64,000 nt of DNA from Schistosoma mansoni (GCF_000237925.1 NC_031502.1:26355951-26419950), one strand, 5' to 3'; shown: positions 11,906 through 25,445, counted from the stretch's first letter. Numbers and translations: made by a program. Notes: a model not told the origin generated them from the letters alone.

Positions 11906-12343
11906 NNNNNNNNNNNNNNNNNNNNNNNNNNNNNNNNNNNNNNNNNNNNNNNNNNNNNNNNNNNNNNNNNNNNNNNNNNNNNNNNNNNNNNNNNNNNNNN
12001 NNNNNNNNNNNNNNNNNNNNNNNNNNNNNNNNNNNNNNNNNNNNNNNNNNNNNNNNNNNNNNNNNNNNNNNNNNNNNNNNNNNNNNNNNNNNNNNNNNNN
12101 NNNNNNNNNNNNNNNNNNNNNNNNNNNNNNNNNNNNNNNNNNNNNNNNNNNNNNNNNNNNNNNNNNNNNNNNNNNNNNNNNNNNNNNNNNNNNNNNNNNN
12201 NNNNNNNNNNNNNNNNNNNNNNNNNNNNNNNNNNNNNNNNNNNNNNNNNNNNNNNNNNNNNNNNNNNNNNNNNNNNNNNNNNNNNNNNNNNNNNNNNNNN
12301 NNNNNNNNNNNNNNNNNNNNNNNNNNNNNNNNNNNNNNNNNNN
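11906..12343. other. Assembly gap (438 N)
   Basis: A run of N. The right arm at 48958-49840 supplies the homologous DNA: 883 bp including a long (AT)n run. The gap length is therefore probably wrong, and the microsatellite may have broken the assembly. Open frames passing through the N are artefacts. Confidence 0.95.
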
Positions 12344-13903
12344 CCGATAATGTTACTAACTTTTCTTACTCTGCCTTTCTCATTACTAACTTTGTCTCCC
12401 TGTGCCAGTGCGATGCGACAACTTGATACCATTCATATATGTTAACCCTGTTGGAGCATAAGCCATCGATCAGAACTCTCAACCCAGCGCTGTCATGAAC
12501 TCTCCCTTCAGTTTTTGCCAAGTGCTGTCCATCATTTCGATATCTGCCTCCAATTCCCGGCGTAGTGTGTTCTATGGTCTGCCTCTTTTCCTCTTGCCGT
12601 GGGGATTTCAAGTTAGTTTTGAGTCTCAGATGTTCTTCAACTGTAGGAATGCTTCCCCTGCTTTGCTAACCGTTGCCTTCAGATCTCTCTTGTTTATCAA
12701 TGATACTGTTCGGGTACGTAAAAGCTTCCACCTCTTTCATAGATTCTCCACTAAATGTGATTCAGTCGCTGCTCGCTGTGTTGTATTCTAGGATGTTGTT
12801 TTTTCCTTTGTGTATGTTGAGGCCTACTGCTGCAGAGACTACTTTTACACTGGTTGTCTTCTCTTTCATTTGTTCGTGTGTATGGGATAGAAGAACTAGG
12901 TCATCTGCGAAGTCCAAATCGTCTAGTTGCATGCAAGCTATCCACTGTATTCCGTACTTTTCCTGAACTGTGAAGGTCTTCATGGTTTAATCGACCACTA
13001 GAAGAAATAGAAAAAGCAAGAGTATTCAGCCTTTCCTAACACTGGTCTTCACTTGGAATGCATCTGTGAGCTGCCCTCCATGTGCGCCTTTGCAGCATAG
13101 TCCTTCATGAGAAGTCTATGATGATGATAATCTTCTCAGGTACACCATAGTGTCGAGAAATGTTCCACGAGGTTTTCCCATCCACGCTGTCAAATGCCTT
13201 ATCATAGCCAAAGAAATTGATGTATAGTGGTGAGTTCTATTCAGTCGATTGCTCAACAATGATCCATAGTGTGGCAATTTGGTCGGTTCACGATTGATCC
13301 TTACAGAACCCAGCCTGTTGATCTTGAGGTTGGACGTCTACTGAATCTTTCATGCGGTTTAACAACACTGTTGAGAACTTTTCTTGGTACTGTCAGTAGT
13401 GTGATGCCTCTGTATTTCTCACACTTGCTCAGATCTCCCCTCTTTGGTATATTGATGAGGTATCCCTCTTTCCAGTCTGCTGGTATTTGTTCCCTCTCCC
13501 AAATTTTTCTGAAAAGAGTGTAGCGCATCTTTGTAGTCACCTCTACGTCTAACTTCAATGCTTCCACAGGTATGTTGACTGGAACTGCTACTTTCCCAGC
13601 CTTTGTTTGTCTGACAGATATGCCGATCTCCTCTATTATTGGTGGGAGATCCGTAAGATGGTCTGTGTGTGCTAATTCGATTTTCGGTGTGTTCAGTTGG
13701 GCTGTTCTATCCAGGAGCCTTTCAAAGTGCTCTCTCTATCCATCTGTTCTTCTGCTCTTTGACCTCAGTGATTGATGTTTCTTGTTTGTTCCTGACCGGT
13801 CACTGTGATCTACTACATTTTCTCTCTAACTTCTGAGTTGTATCACATGGTTACTCGATATTTCTTTCCGTTCCATGTCATTCAGTTGTAGTTGCTATGT
13901 CTT
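12344..13903 (-). mobile_element. SR2/RTE-like LINE, reverse transcriptase and 3' part (left copy)
   Basis: The minus-strand frames include EALKLDVEVTTKMRYTLF, then DWKEGYLINIPKRGDLSKCE with YRGITLL (13567-13301), and LDDLDFADDLVLLSHTHEQM (12983-12762), an RTE-type RT with the FADD catalytic box. Frames are broken. The copy stops at 13903 in mid-element, whereas the partner at 46810-48953 runs on into the endonuclease. The cut is therefore a duplication edge, not ordinary 5' truncation. Confidence 0.8.
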
Positions 13904-16900
13904 TTGAATTGCTTTTACTTGTGCTCAATGAGTTTCACTCATTATATGAGTGAGTGTGTTATATCTTCTCACTTACGTTGTGTTTTGGGTAATCCTCCTA
14001 TTTACCCGCACTGTTTGAAATGCTCGTTTCGTTTTTGTTGTTGCCGTTGTTGTTAGAAAAAGCGTAAATCTTGTGGACTCAGGAAATTTTCAATTTACTT
14101 CGTATGGCACCGTGGCTCTTTTATTTGAAGTGATTTCATTTACCTGGGCATATTTCAATCTGTTCTGTTCGGAGTCTTTTTAATATTTTTCTTATGTACA
14201 AGAGGGGGTGTAAATTTTTACGGTCAACCCTTGTTTTTATCTACGAGCGGGTTCAACTGTGTGCTTATACAGGTTTCAGTAATATTTGCATAGAAAAGTA
14301 GAAAATGATTTGTCGATGTAGAGTCCAAGTCAAATATGGGGCTAAAGCTAAGTTTAACGTTTCATAGGTTTGGTTTGAGAATGTTTGTTAAGGATTCTAT
14401 TCATTGGAATTGCTTGGTTTATGCCCATGATTAAAGACCTATATTGACTGAGCGCTATCGTCGTGCTCAGATCCGTCGTCGATGTATGCTAGCCGTAAAT
14501 ATGTGTGAAGCGAGGTTATAATTGTTTTTCTTCTGTTTTAGGTTCAATTATAGGCATCGGAGAATACGACTCTTGATCGGTTAAATGAGGAGGAGTATAA
14601 CCTGTTTTATCTTGGTTGAAAGTGTCCGTTAAACCGCTGTAGAGATGGCCACATACTGTTCAGTTACCCCATGGTTATACTTACTGACCTCAACATCGCT
14701 ATTTCGGTGACCCAGATCGCGGCTAGCATAGTGCCTGGTGTTTTAGGGATGCTTGATTGAAACAGTTCTAGTGGCTATACGAATGTGATTTCAAGTTAAC
14801 TCTATACTACTATTTCTCATAAATGTAGAGCTTCAATAGGACACAAGCAAAAACATAAGTTTGAGGTATGCGGTAAGTAACCATATCATATTGCCATGAT
14901 ATTATCAACTTGTATAGAAAATGTCTCCGTAATTCAACACAGTTTCGGTTTTTGGACACAGTAATTGTTGAACATAGGCCATTGTGTCCGCTTGATCAGG
15001 TTGTGTTATTACCACGGAACAAGTCAGTAAACTGTCCCATTTTTTTTACTTTTCGGCAATTGTCGAGAAGTCGGTTTCCAGGTTCTCGAAATTAGCCATA
15101 AAGTCGCCAGAGGTTACACGAATTACCTTCATGAAGAACTACATATATGTCGATGCTGTGGAATTGACATGGCTTCAAAACGAATGGTTTGATCGTCACG
15201 GTTCATTGTGGTGATCGGCTACGTAACTCCAGCTGAAACACGATAAGGTAAATGCTGCAGCAGTACTTCATGTCTAATCTGTAGCCGATATACTTTAAAT
15301 AACTCCTAGGTACTATTACTCTGAAAACAATGCACAATAAGCGTTTCGGAAAGCTGTCAAGCTCATCACATAACTATTTTAAAAACTCGGAACGTCAAGA
15401 CTGAAATTCCCGTATTTGGTCTGAACATGGAACTAACGGACTAAAGTTAATTTGTCTAGGCGAAAATTACCCTCTCCTGTGTAGCGCATAAACCTTTTTT
15501 GGGTGACTCGCTTTAAGTTCTGTCAAAAAACAAAACTTGTGTTCGATTTAAACTGCTCTAACTTAAGAAAGCAAACCGATTTGTGTCAGAAGCACGATAT
15601 CTGTGCTATACAGTCGAAAGCTTTTCCTACACGAAATAATGTGCTAAACAGTGAGAGTAATGGTTGACAAAGAGGTGTTCGGTGTCAGATAACCAGTAAG
15701 AGTGTTAACAACAAAATGGGATCAAATATTTATCCGCAATTATTAGAGTAATCGTTACTGGAATATAGTCAGAGGTCAACGATCACCAGCTCAACCACGT
15801 CGTAAGACAGTGAAAAAGAACAAATAAATAGCAATACTGTTCAATAAAATACCGAAGAATTTCCAACGTATTCTTCCCCTTATGCAGAGTGAATGATGAA
15901 GCAAAGGGTTAGATACGTTTGCACGTACTTTTTAAAAACTTGAGCATGAGTAGATATAATAAATGTTTTGTGGGTACTTCTTCAATTCTTTATGTACGCT
16001 CTGATCACATTCATCTCGACTCGATAGGATTTTCCGCGACGAGACTGAAGATTGATGAGGTATGGTCAGTACGAGGAGTTAGAGCCATAAGCAACACCCA
16101 GTGCACTGTTAAGAAACAACAATCATTACGACTGGTCACAGGAGTTTTGCATAACAGTAACCGAAATCTCCCTATTTCGAGGGAAATTTTGTCTGTTTTG
16201 AGGAAATTTCGGAGAGGCTGCTATAGAAAATTTGAAGGAAATGGCCCAAAAACCTCAGTATTTTCTTAAAATCTTATAACACTTTAGGGAGATCCGTCTA
16301 TATTTATCGATAATGTTAACAAATTCCGGGTTTTTCCCCAACATTTGGGGAAAGCCATCAACGTTCTGTGGATCAACCTTCAATATTTTTTCGCATTTTG
16401 GGGACATTCTGCACGATTCCAACTTATCCACAACACTGCATTCGGAAAAAACCAAAGATCGCCGATCGTACAGGAAAGCCTGGCGACTTAATAGCATGTA
16501 CCCGAAAGTTACTAAGCATCTATTCAATTTTTTCCGCAAAGTGAACGCAGTGCCAAAGCAATTAAACCATAGCTAGTAGCGAGAACTGGTCTGTCACGAT
16601 AGATAAGCATTGCCGTAATTAAAACACTGGTGCATTATAAATAAAAATGTATATCAAAGTTTTAGAAGTACAAATTATCCATCAATACATAACTCCTTCC
16701 AATTCTTAACAATCGCCAATGCGTTTTGGTTGAGTACATCAGGTTGATGTTGAACTTTCATTCACAGTGTTCTACAAAAGGAAAAACAGTTGCTCTTCTG
16801 CATTACAAATGCAGCATAGAAACAGCCGAATCGCCCATAATAAACAAACGAATGCCCTATGTCACAGCAATCATCCAACCAATAAATCCATAATGCCACA

Positions 16901-17184
16901 TGAAAGGTTGATTACGTATTAGTGATATAACAATGATGTTTGCTAAATAAAAACTTATAATTAGGTCTGTTAACAATTGCGAAGCCAGATGAAAATGAGA
17001 TAGATAGGAAGTAATTATTTCAGTATAAATGTTTATCAAAACCAATATTAAAACAGAAACCGGTATTTAATTACAGATCAAGAGTGTATTTAGCTCACCT
17101 TTTCTTCGGATCACCATCCACTCTTATTTACTCAATCTCTTGCTTCGTGTAAGAAAGCCTGGCTCGCAACATCCACGGCTTGTG
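13904..17184. other. No gene recognised; AT-rich spacer
   Basis: Only short open frames without recognisable motifs occur here (14910-15095 plus, 15919-16269 plus, 16255-16539 minus). A GGGGAAA/TTTCCCC-rich stretch at about 16150-16400 vaguely resembles 19620-19680 and may be a degenerate repeat. Nothing else can be supported. Confidence 0.45.
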
Positions 17185-17472
17185 TTATTTGGTTCTCTGG
17201 ACAGGTTGCACTTGGGAGCTGTGAGCACATCTGTCACAACTTACGAACTGGTCATGGGACCTGTGCTCCCACAAAGCAGCTTCAAGAGTACGCATTTCCC
17301 CAGGTGTTTTCAACGAGAATACGCAACTTGAAATGTCCATGCTGTCGCTGTGCCTGTCCTTCATGCCCATGGGTGAAATTTTGATGTAGGCAGTTAGTTT
17401 TTCAATCTTCGTAGACATTTCCGTGACTGCTTTCAGAATCATTTCTAATATTTTATTGTCAGCATTGTACAA
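17185..17472 (-). CDS. DUF4806-type domain exon (partial, possibly decayed gene)
   Basis: The minus frame reads a helical segment NADNKILEMILKAVTEMSTK and then CVFSLKTPGEMRTLEAALWE. This resembles the DUF4806 signature, a coiled helix followed by F-P/S-L-K-T-x-E-E-x-x-x-L-E. The function of this domain is not known. The next exon-like block, 17926-18115, would be the upstream part of the same gene. The simplest direct join of the two blocks runs into a stop, so another exon, a different splice or decay must be assumed. The exon edges are approximate and the 3' end of the gene was not found. Confidence 0.45.
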   Translation of the reverse strand: MYNADNKILEMILKAVTEMSTKIEKLTAYIKISPMGMKDRHSDSMDISSCVFSLKTPGEMRTLEAALWEHRSHDQFVSCDRCAHSSQVQPVQRTK

Positions 17473-17925
17473 CCTTTTGCGATCATGTTTAAATTTATTC
17501 TATTTTACGGTTTACCAACTTCCGTTGAAGTAGATAGAAGCGGTGGTGGGAAAATCCGTCTTTGGTGAACTGCTTTATGAAGACGTATTCGATAGGTACT
17601 TACTTAGCTGTAGGTGAAAAACTCCTAGTCAAAATGTTGACAACTGGAAAGTCGATTGGGACACATTCAGCTTAAATTTCAGCAACCTCTCGTTCTTCCG
17701 AGGTGCACACGTAGTCGTTCATTTCACATTTGACAACCCGAACAATGAATGAATAACGTGCGTTTATAAATTCACCTCTTCGGCTTTTTATTTCCACACG
17801 GTAGCGTGTCCTCCTCAGGTGTAATTGTGCTTTTGTAACCGAGTAATGTAGTGAATGATGCTTTCAGTCCCTCAGCTGTATGGTAGTTATCTGAAAACCA
17901 TGACCTCAACATGATGGCAACCTAC

Positions 17926-18115
17926 CACAATGATGCAATGTGGCGTACCATCTCAAGGAGAAGCGAATATCAGGATCCATGCGATCGAGAGCATTTGCAC
18001 CAGTAGCATCATTCATGTAGACAAAATGCCCCTTTGTCAGCAGCCATTTTCTAGGGATGACTAAAACTTTCTTCCTTTCCTTGTCGTGAACCACGATGTA
18101 CTGTCCAGGCTGATG
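17926..18115 (-). CDS. N-terminal-type exon of the DUF4806-like gene
   Basis: After a TTTTTAG acceptor at 18116 the exon opens with HQPGQYIVVHDKERKKVLVI followed by PRKWLL, and ends at a GTAGGT donor at 17925. Proteins with a DUF4806 domain often begin with such a block, in which a short V-V-x-F/H strand is followed by V-(I/V)-P-x-x-W-L. That, and its position 0.45 kb upstream of the DUF4806-like exon on the same strand, is the basis for pairing them. The true start codon must be in an upstream exon that was not identified; the internal ATG at 18094 is not preferred because the homology starts before it. Confidence 0.45.
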
Positions 18116-21100
18116 CTAAAAATCAGTGTCAAAGCGTTAGAATTTTATAAAATCACTACATTCAGGAACTCTAGAAAATTCCTAATAACTTCACGGCGAA
18201 CGATGCAAAAGCACTAACCAACATTCAAACCTACTACACTTAACTTAGTTACATTATCTGACGTGCCCTGATTCAGTAGACTTTAATTGTAAACTTCTCT
18301 TCAATAAAAAAGTATAGAAAACATAGACAAGAAACTGATGACTAGTTTCGGAGCGATACAAAGTGCCGCCGAGAGAATGTAATATTACAGAGTCAATCAC
18401 AATATGTACGAGTAAGCAAAGATGTGATTCTGTTTTGTACAATATCAACACTATCCCGAAGCTATCCTCGCTCAGCCACAATGAATCTGTGTAACTCAAA
18501 TGAATGTAGTTCTAAAGTGACCGAATAATGATCAGTAACACTAGCTTCTCGATGTTGTTAACTGTATCTCTTTGAAGGGAGGAATATTCTTGTCTTACAA
18601 CGTGTTTGGATTGGTTTTACACATTAACCAAAAGCAGTATCTATTAAGGGAAGTGCAGCTAGAATGATGTACTTTTGTTGAACAGGGAGTTAGGAGATTC
18701 GACTGCTCACATGCTATTGACGCAGATCATGGGTGCCAGTACGAAATTAGGGTGAGACTGTAATTTGAGACGGCAGGTCTTGGAATTCATTCACCGTTTG
18801 GCTAAATGGCGTTTTGGCATTTTAGCTGATGTCGATTTGTGATGAAAACCGTTAATCTAATTCCTAAGTCTAACCAACAATTATAAATCGTAATATTTAT
18901 TATTCAAAATGCTTCGTAATCCCCATTTAGTTCTATCATTCGGATTCAAATTTCCAGGGTCCCTTTAGCGTCGCTCAGAGGTCGTCCATTATTCACGGCC
19001 TAGTAGTGACCTACTTTTATGACGAGAACGCGATTGGTATAATCGAAACAATTATTATTATAACCAATTGTACCAGTGGTTGTTTTACTGTACTTGTTTG
19101 TTTAACTGTACCAAACGCACTTTTCTTTCCGTTGCCTGTGACCTTGCACGAACTCGCTTCCGCTCGGCGGCCCTGCTTGTAATCTTTGTGCACCTTTCGG
19201 TATTCTTTCGATACCACGAGATCTCCAACAAGTATACCTTATTGCAACCAATAACAGCTTTCTGGGTTTTGGCCTACCGAGGGATACACGTCGATGCCTG
19301 CCACGTAATCTTCATGTAGTGGTGATCATAGTCGATCGCGACTCGACGCCACACACTGTCTCACTGGTTTAAGGTGCGGTAAAAATTCAGATCCTTTCTA
19401 AGCGGCCCACCGTTTCATTTTAGCTACCCGAGCGGCCTGACAAGAGGCGGTCATTTCGTATTTCAATTGCTGAGTGTCTGTTGAGTTACACGAATATCAG
19501 GTTTTTCCATATGTAAGTGGTCTTTCGCTGCAGCGAATTCCAAAACCATTGCGCAGCAAATTGATTTAGTTCTCTACGCCTTGTGGGGCACACATTGGAC
19601 CGATTGTTGCTTCATAACTTCCCAATCTCCCCATTTCGGGGAAAACTTTATCCGGTTTGGGTACATTTTGGGGATAATTTTGTTCGAGGGCGTCCTGTTC
19701 TGTTTCTCTGGAAGCGAAAATAATTACGAGCAGAAGTAAACTGGATGTTGAAGAAAATTGTGACATGAAAGGTGTCTTTACAAGGACGGCATGCCGTCAT
19801 ATGATACTGGCACACACAATAAGACAATCTCTTACACGTAAGCCCGATCAATTGCGAAACATAAACTGTATAGTTCGGCATATTCTTAGAAATTGCAGTC
19901 GATGGGAGATAAATAAAACTCACATATTCCATAATAACAACAATTTTACTATCCAGACTAAGGAAACAGTACGTACAGATCCAATGAAGCCAATTTTTCT
20001 TAAGAATCATCAATAAGTAAGTAAGACCGTAGTTTCTCTAACGTTTGTCTTTATGTAGTATTCTTTACGATGAAAAATATGGATCGAAACACAAAAAGTG
20101 TGGAAACGTGGCAGGAACTGTCTAGTATAAGTTTCTTTTGGTAGTATTTTTAATCTAACTATATATCAAACCTGTAACCTGAATTTTCTGCATCAACTGT
20201 TGCTGTTTCTGCACCAGTAGTAATGATACATCAATAAACTTTTGCCCAATTTTCATTTTTGTCTTCCTAGTTTCGTGAGGAGATATACCGATAATCATAA
20301 CGGATAACTGTTTGTGGAAATTAGAAAAAACTACTAAGTGTTTGCCTTATAAGTGCTCGTTTCGTTACGCAAACTTGTAATACCGCATCAGTTTAGACAA
20401 GTTGCTATAATGTTGCGTCGTATGCATAAGTTTCTTCACTATGACAGTATATTCGGATGAATACTTGAAGTGGCATTGTTCCCTAACCACATGGTCTTCG
20501 AAGCCAAGCATATAATGACAAAAAACCGTATATTCGACATGTAACACTTGGGGAAGGTCGGCAGAGGTGGAGATAGAGACATTCATTCGATCTAATGGCA
20601 TGATTGCTTTGTAGACGTGCTCGTTATGTATAACATTACTATTCACATTATATATATTATTCTGTCCCCAGCATAAGTGTGTTCTTCTGAAGTACTAAGT
20701 ATCATTGTTAATTGTCACGATGAGTCAGTGTAGATAGTGATGCGGCTTCCACGTAAGATCTTACAGATTAAGCAATCCCATGACAACTTTGCCGTTTTCG
20801 GTTAGGTCTATTATCAAGGTTGTATTACTACCGAACTAGGCTGTAATTATACACACTAACAAGATTTATATTTCAAAAGGACCGTGCAGTTGTTATATTT
20901 GTGTTTAGATAATTCATTAGATGAATAAACGTGGCAGTAGTCAATATAAAACAGTTATCGTCAATTTGTAAATTGTTTATCCACATAATCTTCCATATTC
21001 AGAAATTTGCCAAGTTGTTTATCGGCATAGACTTGGTTATTTGAAAGGTATGAGCCTTTCAATTATTTGACAGAAACTATAGGTTGCATATCAGAAAACC

Positions 21101-21296
21101 TTCTAAGCTTCACGCAATTCTGAAAAAAAACAAATCAACCGCGAAAAAAACGGTTAAACTTCCTTATCAGTATCAAATTCAATAAGTAAATGAAATAGCA
21201 ACCAAAAGGATGGACCTATAAATGTCTTACTTGTTGTAAACAGTGCTCTTCATTTTCAAACCCTTCTAGAATTTCATCTAGTTATTTCAGTCAGTA
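18116..21296. other. No gene recognised between DUF4806-like exons and LINE-A
   Basis: Short open frames only. The stretch at about 19060-19400 is less AT-rich and contains a TGCCTGCCAC motif also seen at 11677, so it may be part of a dispersed repeat. The frame at 20646-20365 minus has no recognisable motif. Confidence 0.4.
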
Positions 21297-21654
21297 AGTC
21301 ACAACGTAGAACTTCGTACGTACATACGTACATCAGTTCGAGTTGCCATAACACATTAACACAGAGATGCAGCTGTCGATTCAAATCGCATACTGGTAGA
21401 AGTAGTGAGAGTATAAGCAGTAATCGGAAAGAATACGGACTGAAGATGTTATTCAAGCAGTATAAATTTGTAAAGAGGATAAAGATAGGGACATGAAGAA
21501 TTCAGCCTAGAATTTGGAAGAAAACGAAGGATGGATGCAACTTCAACCTCGTAAAAAGTTGAGGGACTTACATTACCTTGCCATTCAGGTCGACTGGAGA
21601 TCGTGAGAAACCGGAGACCAGTTGAACTGATCCCTAAAGTCTTCTTTTTATCGA

Positions 21655-22253
21655 TCCAATCTTCTGGATTGAGAATGAATAACATATCCACGTTTTTCCG
21701 AGATAGTTTCGCTAACAGTTGGGTTCCTAATACCGGTTTTCTTAACAAGTCTGAACAGTTGTCTGCTGTTACCTATTGCCGCTGCCTTTTCCATCTCTCT
21801 TACTTTCCCTACACACCACTGTTCGCGATCATTGCGTAGGCTTCTTGTTAGCCTGCGCTTAAGCTGACCCCACTTTTCGTTGTGTTCAGAGCCAGGTGGG
21901 ATGAGTTTTCGAGCATCTATCAGTGAGGTAGATGCTGCTGAGATCCAGTGTTTCTCCCTAACCATATGGTTTACCGTACTTGCAGATATCACTGCTATTT
22001 CCACTGCTTTTCGGATGTCATTTCACGCTGCCTCGGGGTGGGCACAACTTACATGGCTGTCTGACTGTTTTTCTAGTTGTTCCTGAAATATATTCTTAGC
22101 TTGTCTATCATTAAGTAGAACCCTAAGAGGCTTCCTTGCAGCGTCGTTCCTACGTCCAGTAAGACGCAGACAGATATGCGCTCGCACTAGAGCATGATCT
22201 CAATCTAAACATGTGTTCCAGAATGAGCGACAGTTTTCTATCGACCCCCTCCA
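21655..22253 (-). repeat. LINE-A tract nearly identical to 63402-64000
   Basis: The two tracts run in the same orientation with a constant offset of 41747 and I see no differences. Identity drops sharply just below 21655/63402 although both sides are still LINE-A. The match reaches the window end, so the full length is unknown. Confidence 0.8.
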
Positions 22254-22702
22254 TCGGTGGCTGATGTGTTCCAGTTGGGTCGAACGTTGGGACGACTTCG
22301 GGAGTCGCCATGTCAAAAGATGTTTCTCCTTATGCTTAAAGTTAGCATTTGCAAGAAACAGGCGGTTATCTGAGCATAGCTGCAACAGACGGTCGCCATT
22401 ATCTGTTCTTTGAGCCACGACACCATAAGACCCACCTACGTGTCTTTCCCTCTCGCTTAGTTTACCTACTTGAGCATTAAAGTCACCAGCCACTATTACT
22501 ACATCAGAGCGCCTAGCTTTTCGGAGAAGGTCGGAAAGCTTTCTGTAAAACTCATTTTTTACATCATTTGAGCTGCAGCCAGTGGGAGAGTAGGCAGAGA
22601 CGACGAAGAGACAACGAGGAGTGTCCCTATCTTTCCGAGTCCTTATTGTCCCGTTTAGTCGGACAGCGCACAAACGACTGTCTACTGGGATCCAGTCTAA
22701 AC

Positions 22703-23127
22703 AATTAATTCCTCTATATTTGACCCAAATGAATTAATAATATTTCGTTAACTAAATATTTAATGTAGGCTAAATCTCCTAGTAGAATTATGGGTTTACT
22801 CGAGATTATTCAAAAGCCTGAACACTAGTTATAGAGATAGCTTATTGTTGAAGTTTGGTTAAAATCACAAGCGTACGGATAACAAGCATACTGGTTAAAC
22901 AAGTTTGTGTGTATCAATGAGTGGTAAAATTCCATATAAATTTTTGAGTGTTAATGGATTGTGGATAAATTATTGATTATATTTTCTTACAACCAATGAC
23001 GGAATAGATTAAAGATTGATGTGCAGACATGCGCTCAATCAGACTCACACATAGATTTAAAGGTGGATGAAATGTCTAAACCACAGAGAACACACAAATA
23101 ATACAATAGTTGAATGGGCTTGTTACA
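22703..23127 (-). repeat. Putative 3' LTR of the gypsy fossil
   Basis: Starts with TGTAACAAGCCC on the minus strand directly after a purine-rich GGGTGGGAG tract. The inner start is clear; the outer edge is set only by where LINE-A resumes. No second LTR is present to confirm it. Confidence 0.5.
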
Positions 23128-25445
23128 TAAACTCCCACCCAGAACATAGATTAAAAAAAAAATTTTAATACCATTTATGTTTCACAAAGCGACAAAAAAA
23201 GTTTTTAAAATGAATGTACAACACCATGTGGTGAGTAAGCTTCGAGTTGTAATGAAAGCTTTTATGTGTTGAAATGTCTTATATATGTGTATACAAATGT
23301 ATATTTAACATCAAGGGATTACATGAAGTTAAAAGTAAACGTAATGACGATCCGTGTGGCAAATAAAGAACAATTAGTGAAAATAAAGAAGGTTTTTTGT
23401 GTTATAAGAACAATTTCAGGATTTGGGCCAGATAAATATGGTAGTTGCTGCGTGCCTATCTGGCCTGTGTACTCTTCTTCCTGATCTTGTATTAGTTTCT
23501 GTTGCTGCTGAACTTCGGTGTGAAGCATCGCTTGTTTCAGATAGTTTGTGTGCTGCTTGCTCTTATGCGGATTTAGATGATTCTGTCTCTCGATGTGCTC
23601 TAAAGACGCTGGTTTTACCTTGTCGATGATAACAGTATCATGTTTACCAGATTTTTCTATTGTAGCTGTTTTGCTGTCTTTTTGGACAACATTAAAAGGA
23701 TCGTCGTGGGTAGTCTGTAAAGGCTGTCGTACTCTATCATTTCTGACGAATACATGTGAACATTTGTCCAATTTAGTGGGTACGAATGACTTCACCTTCT
23801 GGGTTCGTGATTCGACGGACCCAATGGATTCCATCTATTGTTTCAGTTGTTGCACGAAGTTGGTTATATCTGTTGCCCGGTTCAAGAACTCACCAGGCCA
23901 GCGTAACATTATTCCATAAAACAACTCATCAGCACAACAACCGATGACTTGTTTGATAGTTGGGCGAATGCCTAATAATATCAAAGGAAGTTTGCTATCC
24001 CATTTGTAATCTCCTGCTGTGACCGCCGAAGAGGCTTTCAGCTGTCGGTAGAACCTTTCTATCATTCCGTTAGTATCCGGATGATAAGCAATGGTTCTGA
24101 TTCTCTTTATATCGAAAGTGTCTGTGAGTTGTTGAAATAGTTTGCTTTCAAACTGGGCTCCACGGTCGGTCGTAATGGTTGGTGGGACACCGAAATTCGC
24201 AATCCGGTGTTTCGCTTATCTCTTCGCCACCGTTGATGCCGATGTGTCTTTTGACGGGACGGCCATGGGCCATCTCATGAATCTATCTATACATGTCAGT
24301 ATGTGCGTATAACCATTGGAAATTGGTTACGGTCCAACAATATCGATATGAATGTGGTCGAACCTAGAGCTAACGACGGGAAAAATTCCTGTGAGAGATA
24401 TGATTTACCTGTGTACTTTCGACTTCTGGCATTGGATGCATTCCCGTGACCATTTTCGTACATCTTTGTTTATGTTCGGCCATACAAACCTATCTGTAAT
24501 AAGCTTTACAGTGACTTTTATACCTGGATGGGATATGTTGTGCAATTTCTCAAAAATGTTTCGTCTCACAACATAAGGTACAAAGGGGCGGGTTTTACCT
24601 GTATAGATATCGCAGGTTTAGGTTTCCTTCTTGTTTATGGGAATGTTTCGGAATAATAGTTACGTTTCATTAGACTGTAAAAGTTTTTTGAACTCCACGT
24701 CAAGCATTTGATGTTTTGCCATATCTTGATAGTTCATATCATGGATTGAGAAGGTATTGATATTTAATCTAGATAGTGCGTTTGCTGCATCGTTTTGCAT
24801 GCCGTTTATATGGCGTATGTCAGCTGAAAATCGAGAAATGAATTCTAGTTAACGAATTTCACGCGGACTGTATCTATCATGGTTTTGCATCAATGACTTA
24901 GTTAGGGGTCTGTGATCAGTAAATATTATAGAAGGATTGCTTTCTAACATACTCCAGAAGTGCTTGATGGCTAAATAGACGGCCAACAGTTCTCTACCGA
25001 ATATGCTATATTTTGTTTGCGTCGCGTTTAGCTTTTTTGAGAAAAATGATAAGGGTTGCCATTGTTGATTGTCGCGTTGCTGAAGTACAGAACCTACTGC
25101 TACATTATAGGCGTCGGTCATTACTGCTAAAGGTGCACCAACCTTCCGTCAGAACAGCAATACCTCAGTGCTTAAGGAGTTTCTCAACTATTCAAGTGCT
25201 TGAATTGCTTGCGGTGTCATCATTAGTGATTTAGCAAGTCCCATTAATAAATCAGTTAGCGGTTTCACTATGTCATCACATTTCAGGATTAAACGTTGGT
25301 AAAAGTTGATCATCCCAAGAAAATGTCGTAGCTTCTTGAACGAATCAGGTAAGGGATAATTTTCAATAATTTGTGTTTCCCCAGGAACCGGTTTGATACC
25401 TTGATTGTTGAGTGTGTGACCTAAAAAGTTGAGGGTACACCTGTG
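22703..25445 (-). mobile_element. Ty3/gypsy (CsRn1/Boudicca-like clade) fossil inside LINE-A
   Basis: The minus strand carries, in order, the end of a reverse transcriptase (FLGHTLNNQGIKPV near 25420), an RNase H domain (SIFGRELLAVYLAIKHF, TDHRPLT, about 25121-24849) and integrase with its C-terminal tail (about 24600-23319). A polypurine tract and a putative 3' LTR follow at 23127-22703. It is incomplete (no gag, protease or 5' LTR) and carries several breaks. It is younger than the LINE-A copy it interrupts. Confidence 0.72.

Larger units (their letters stand above)
7942..13903. repeat. Inverted duplication BC, left arm (partner 47398-54240)
   Basis: Homologous features keep fixed coordinate sums with the right arm: 62182 for 7942-9050, 62173 for 9500-10620, 60786 for 10640-10918, 61746 for 11873-11905 and 61301 for 12344-13903. 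The steps are fully explained by a 9-bp indel, a 1387-bp LINE insertion on the right, a 960-bp insertion on the left, and an assembly gap. The match stops at 13903 inside an SR2-like LINE and fades out near 7942. It carries an orphan ABHD exon, which marks this arm as the derived copy. Confidence 0.92.

Noticed and set aside
11856-12445. Long open frames across the first N run
   Set aside because: They consist almost entirely of unknown bases and have no coding support.
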